A DNA stretch of 6,840 nt, taken from contig CACZNY010000464.1 in assembly GCA_902782655.1 (NCBI GenBank), forward strand, positions 1 through 6,840. The letters are read 5' to 3'. Under the pieces are notes generated by a model that worked only from the letters and a program-made list of their open reading frames with translations, was not told where the DNA came from and searched no databases. Positions 5,679 through 6,840 of the stretch are shown here, piece after piece. Position numbers and translations under genes: made by a program. The stretch is from an uncultured Lachnospiraceae bacterium (GTDB taxonomy: Bacteria; Bacillota; Clostridia; Lachnospirales; Lachnospiraceae). Within the stretch, counting starts at the first letter, position 1. Each line of letters starts with the position of its first letter.

Positions 5679-6840
5679 ATGAAATACAGGTTTAATGGGA
5701 CTATTACAGTCTTTTTAAGTCTCATACTGACACTTACGCTCTCGGTCATTATGGGCACAACAGAAAGCGCCGCGTATGCGGCATCCAGAATGAAATGTGA
5801 ATTGGCGACGGATATGTCGCTTGAATCTGTATTTGCCGAATATAACAGAGAGCTCCTAAGCAGATATGACCTGTATTTCATTGACACCTCCTACGGCAGC
5901 TCTTCGCCTGCACTCAATGCACTAAAAGAGCATCTGAAGGATTATATCAGCTATAATATCGATCCCTCCAAAGGTACCTTTTCTTTGATAAGTCCTGCTG
6001 ATTTTACCGGTCTTAACCTTGATTCCATTGACATAGCGGAAGCTTCATTTGCTTCTGATGCATCCGGAAGGGTTTTCAAGCGACAGGCGATCCAGGCTTT
6101 TGAAGACACCCACGGTATCAGTGCCGCAAAAGCACTGGCTGATAAGGCTGAAGCAATGGTTTCCAGCTTTGACAGCAGCGGGATAGACGATATGGATCCT
6201 GATGACTACAGGGAAGAGCTGGAAGCAGAGCTCAATGGAATAGACTACAAAATCCCGGAGAACCCGGCCGGAAATGTATTTGATGACAGGGAAGGGATTC
6301 TGCTCCACATCATGAATACCAAAGGTGTCTCCCGGAAAAAAATAGCCACTGACACCCTTATCTCTCACAGAAGCATCAATAAAGGTACAGGATTGCACGG
6401 TGGAACCATGAATACCGAAAACCTCTTTTCCGAGCTGATGTTTGACGAGTATCTGATAGACAGATGCACGTCATATACCGACGAGAATAAAGATCCAGGA
6501 GCTGATTACGAGCTGGAATACATTCTCTATGGCAAAAACACCGACAAGGCAAATCTGAGAGAGATCGTGACAAGACTGCAGCTTCTCAGATACGCCGCGG
6601 ACGCCATGTATATATTCAAGGATCCGGAAAAAAAAGAGCTCCTTGAAGGAGTAGTCACTGTTATATGTGCCATTCTGGCTGTTCCGGAATTAGAAGAGGC
6701 AATAACAGACCTTATTCTGCTCGGTTGGGCTTACGGCGAAAGCGTATCCGATGTAGTCAGGCTTCTGGCCGGCGAAAGGGTTCCTCTGATCAAAACAAAG
6801 GAAGACTGGAAAATGCCGCTTTGGGGACTGCTGTCACTGA
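5679..6840 (+). CDS. DUF5702-like Tad-locus surface protein, 3' end beyond window
   Basis: The frame stays open for 387 codons to the right edge, so only the N-terminal part is seen. It starts 'MKYRFNGTITVFLSLILTL', with a single membrane helix at about 8-26. The following 'GTTESAAYAASRMKCELATDMSLESVFAEYNREL' region (26-59) has the feel of a long pilin-like N-terminal helix. The rest is polar and should face outward. Residues 278-320 ('ELEYILYGKNTDKANL', 'VTRLQLLRYAADAMYIF', 'DPEKKEL') and the hydrophobic stretch at 323-353 match what I recall of DUF5702 proteins, which sit next to Flp pilin genes in clostridial Tad loci. The gap after flp is 26 nt, so the two are probably cotranscribed. Likely a minor pilin, tip or TadE/TadG-like component; the biochemical function of the family is not known to me. 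Confidence 0.8.
   Translation, partial: MKYRFNGTITVFLSLILTLTLSVIMGTTESAAYAASRMKCELATDMSLESVFAEYNRELLSRYDLYFIDTSYGSSSPALNALKEHLKDYISYNIDPSKGTFSLISPADFTGLNLDSIDIAEASFASDASGRVFKRQAIQAFEDTHGISAAKALADKAEAMVSSFDSSGIDDMDPDDYREELEAELNGIDYKIPENPAGNVFDDREGILLHIMNTKGVSRKKIATDTLISHRSINKGTGLHGGTMNTENLFSELMFDEYLIDRCTSYTDENKDPGADYELEYILYGKNTDKANLREIVTRLQLLRYAADAMYIFKDPEKKELLEGVVTVICAILAVPELEEAITDLILLGWAYGESVSDVVRLLAGERVPLIKTKEDWKMPLWGLLSL

Noticed and set aside
6045..6398. 117-codon minus-strand frame
   Set aside because: It is antisense to the continuous DUF5702-like frame that runs to the window edge, and nothing in it resembles a known protein.

Overview
The window holds the end of a small heat-shock protein gene followed by most of a Tad (tight adherence/Flp) type IVc pilus locus. 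All genes are on the + strand. The genome type looks like a Gram-positive clostridium, most likely in or near Lachnospiraceae. The reasons are strong AGGAGG-type ribosome binding sites, moderate GC, Tad proteins of the clostridial kind (TadC with a large extracytoplasmic insert, TadZ with a receiver-like N-terminus, a DUF5702-like protein after the pilin), and no outer-membrane secretin or pilotin genes. The family assignment is inference; no marker gene is present.

Layout. Positions 1-348 are the 3' part of an Hsp20 gene, closed by a hairpin with the features of an intrinsic terminator (385-413). A consensus-like promoter (TTGACA, 17-bp spacer, TAGAGT; 475-503) then starts a new unit. Its roughly 110-nt leader can form a pseudoknot and competing helices, and I do not recognise it as a known riboswitch. 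The genes then follow tightly: prepilin peptidase tadV (620-1042), TadZ/CpaE-like ATPase (1053-2048), TadA/CpaF motor ATPase (2041-3291), platform proteins TadB (about 3197-3973) and TadC (3976-5328). Gaps are 10 nt or less, or the genes overlap, so this is one operon. After tadC there is a 153-nt spacer with a strong long hairpin, then a 56-codon Flp prepilin gene with an excellent ribosome binding site (5482-5652), then the start of a large DUF5702-like protein gene (5679 to beyond the right edge).

How they work together. TadV should cleave the Flp prepilin after Gly14. The TadA hexamer powers assembly through the TadB/TadC membrane platform. TadZ probably positions the machine in the cell. 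The DUF5702-like protein, anchored by an N-terminal membrane segment and facing outward, probably fills the place that TadE/TadF/TadG-type minor pilins or tip proteins hold elsewhere. The most interesting points are the unassigned leader RNA, the structured spacer that sets the pilin apart from the machinery genes, the degenerate nucleotide-binding loop of TadZ, and the Ig-like insert in TadC.
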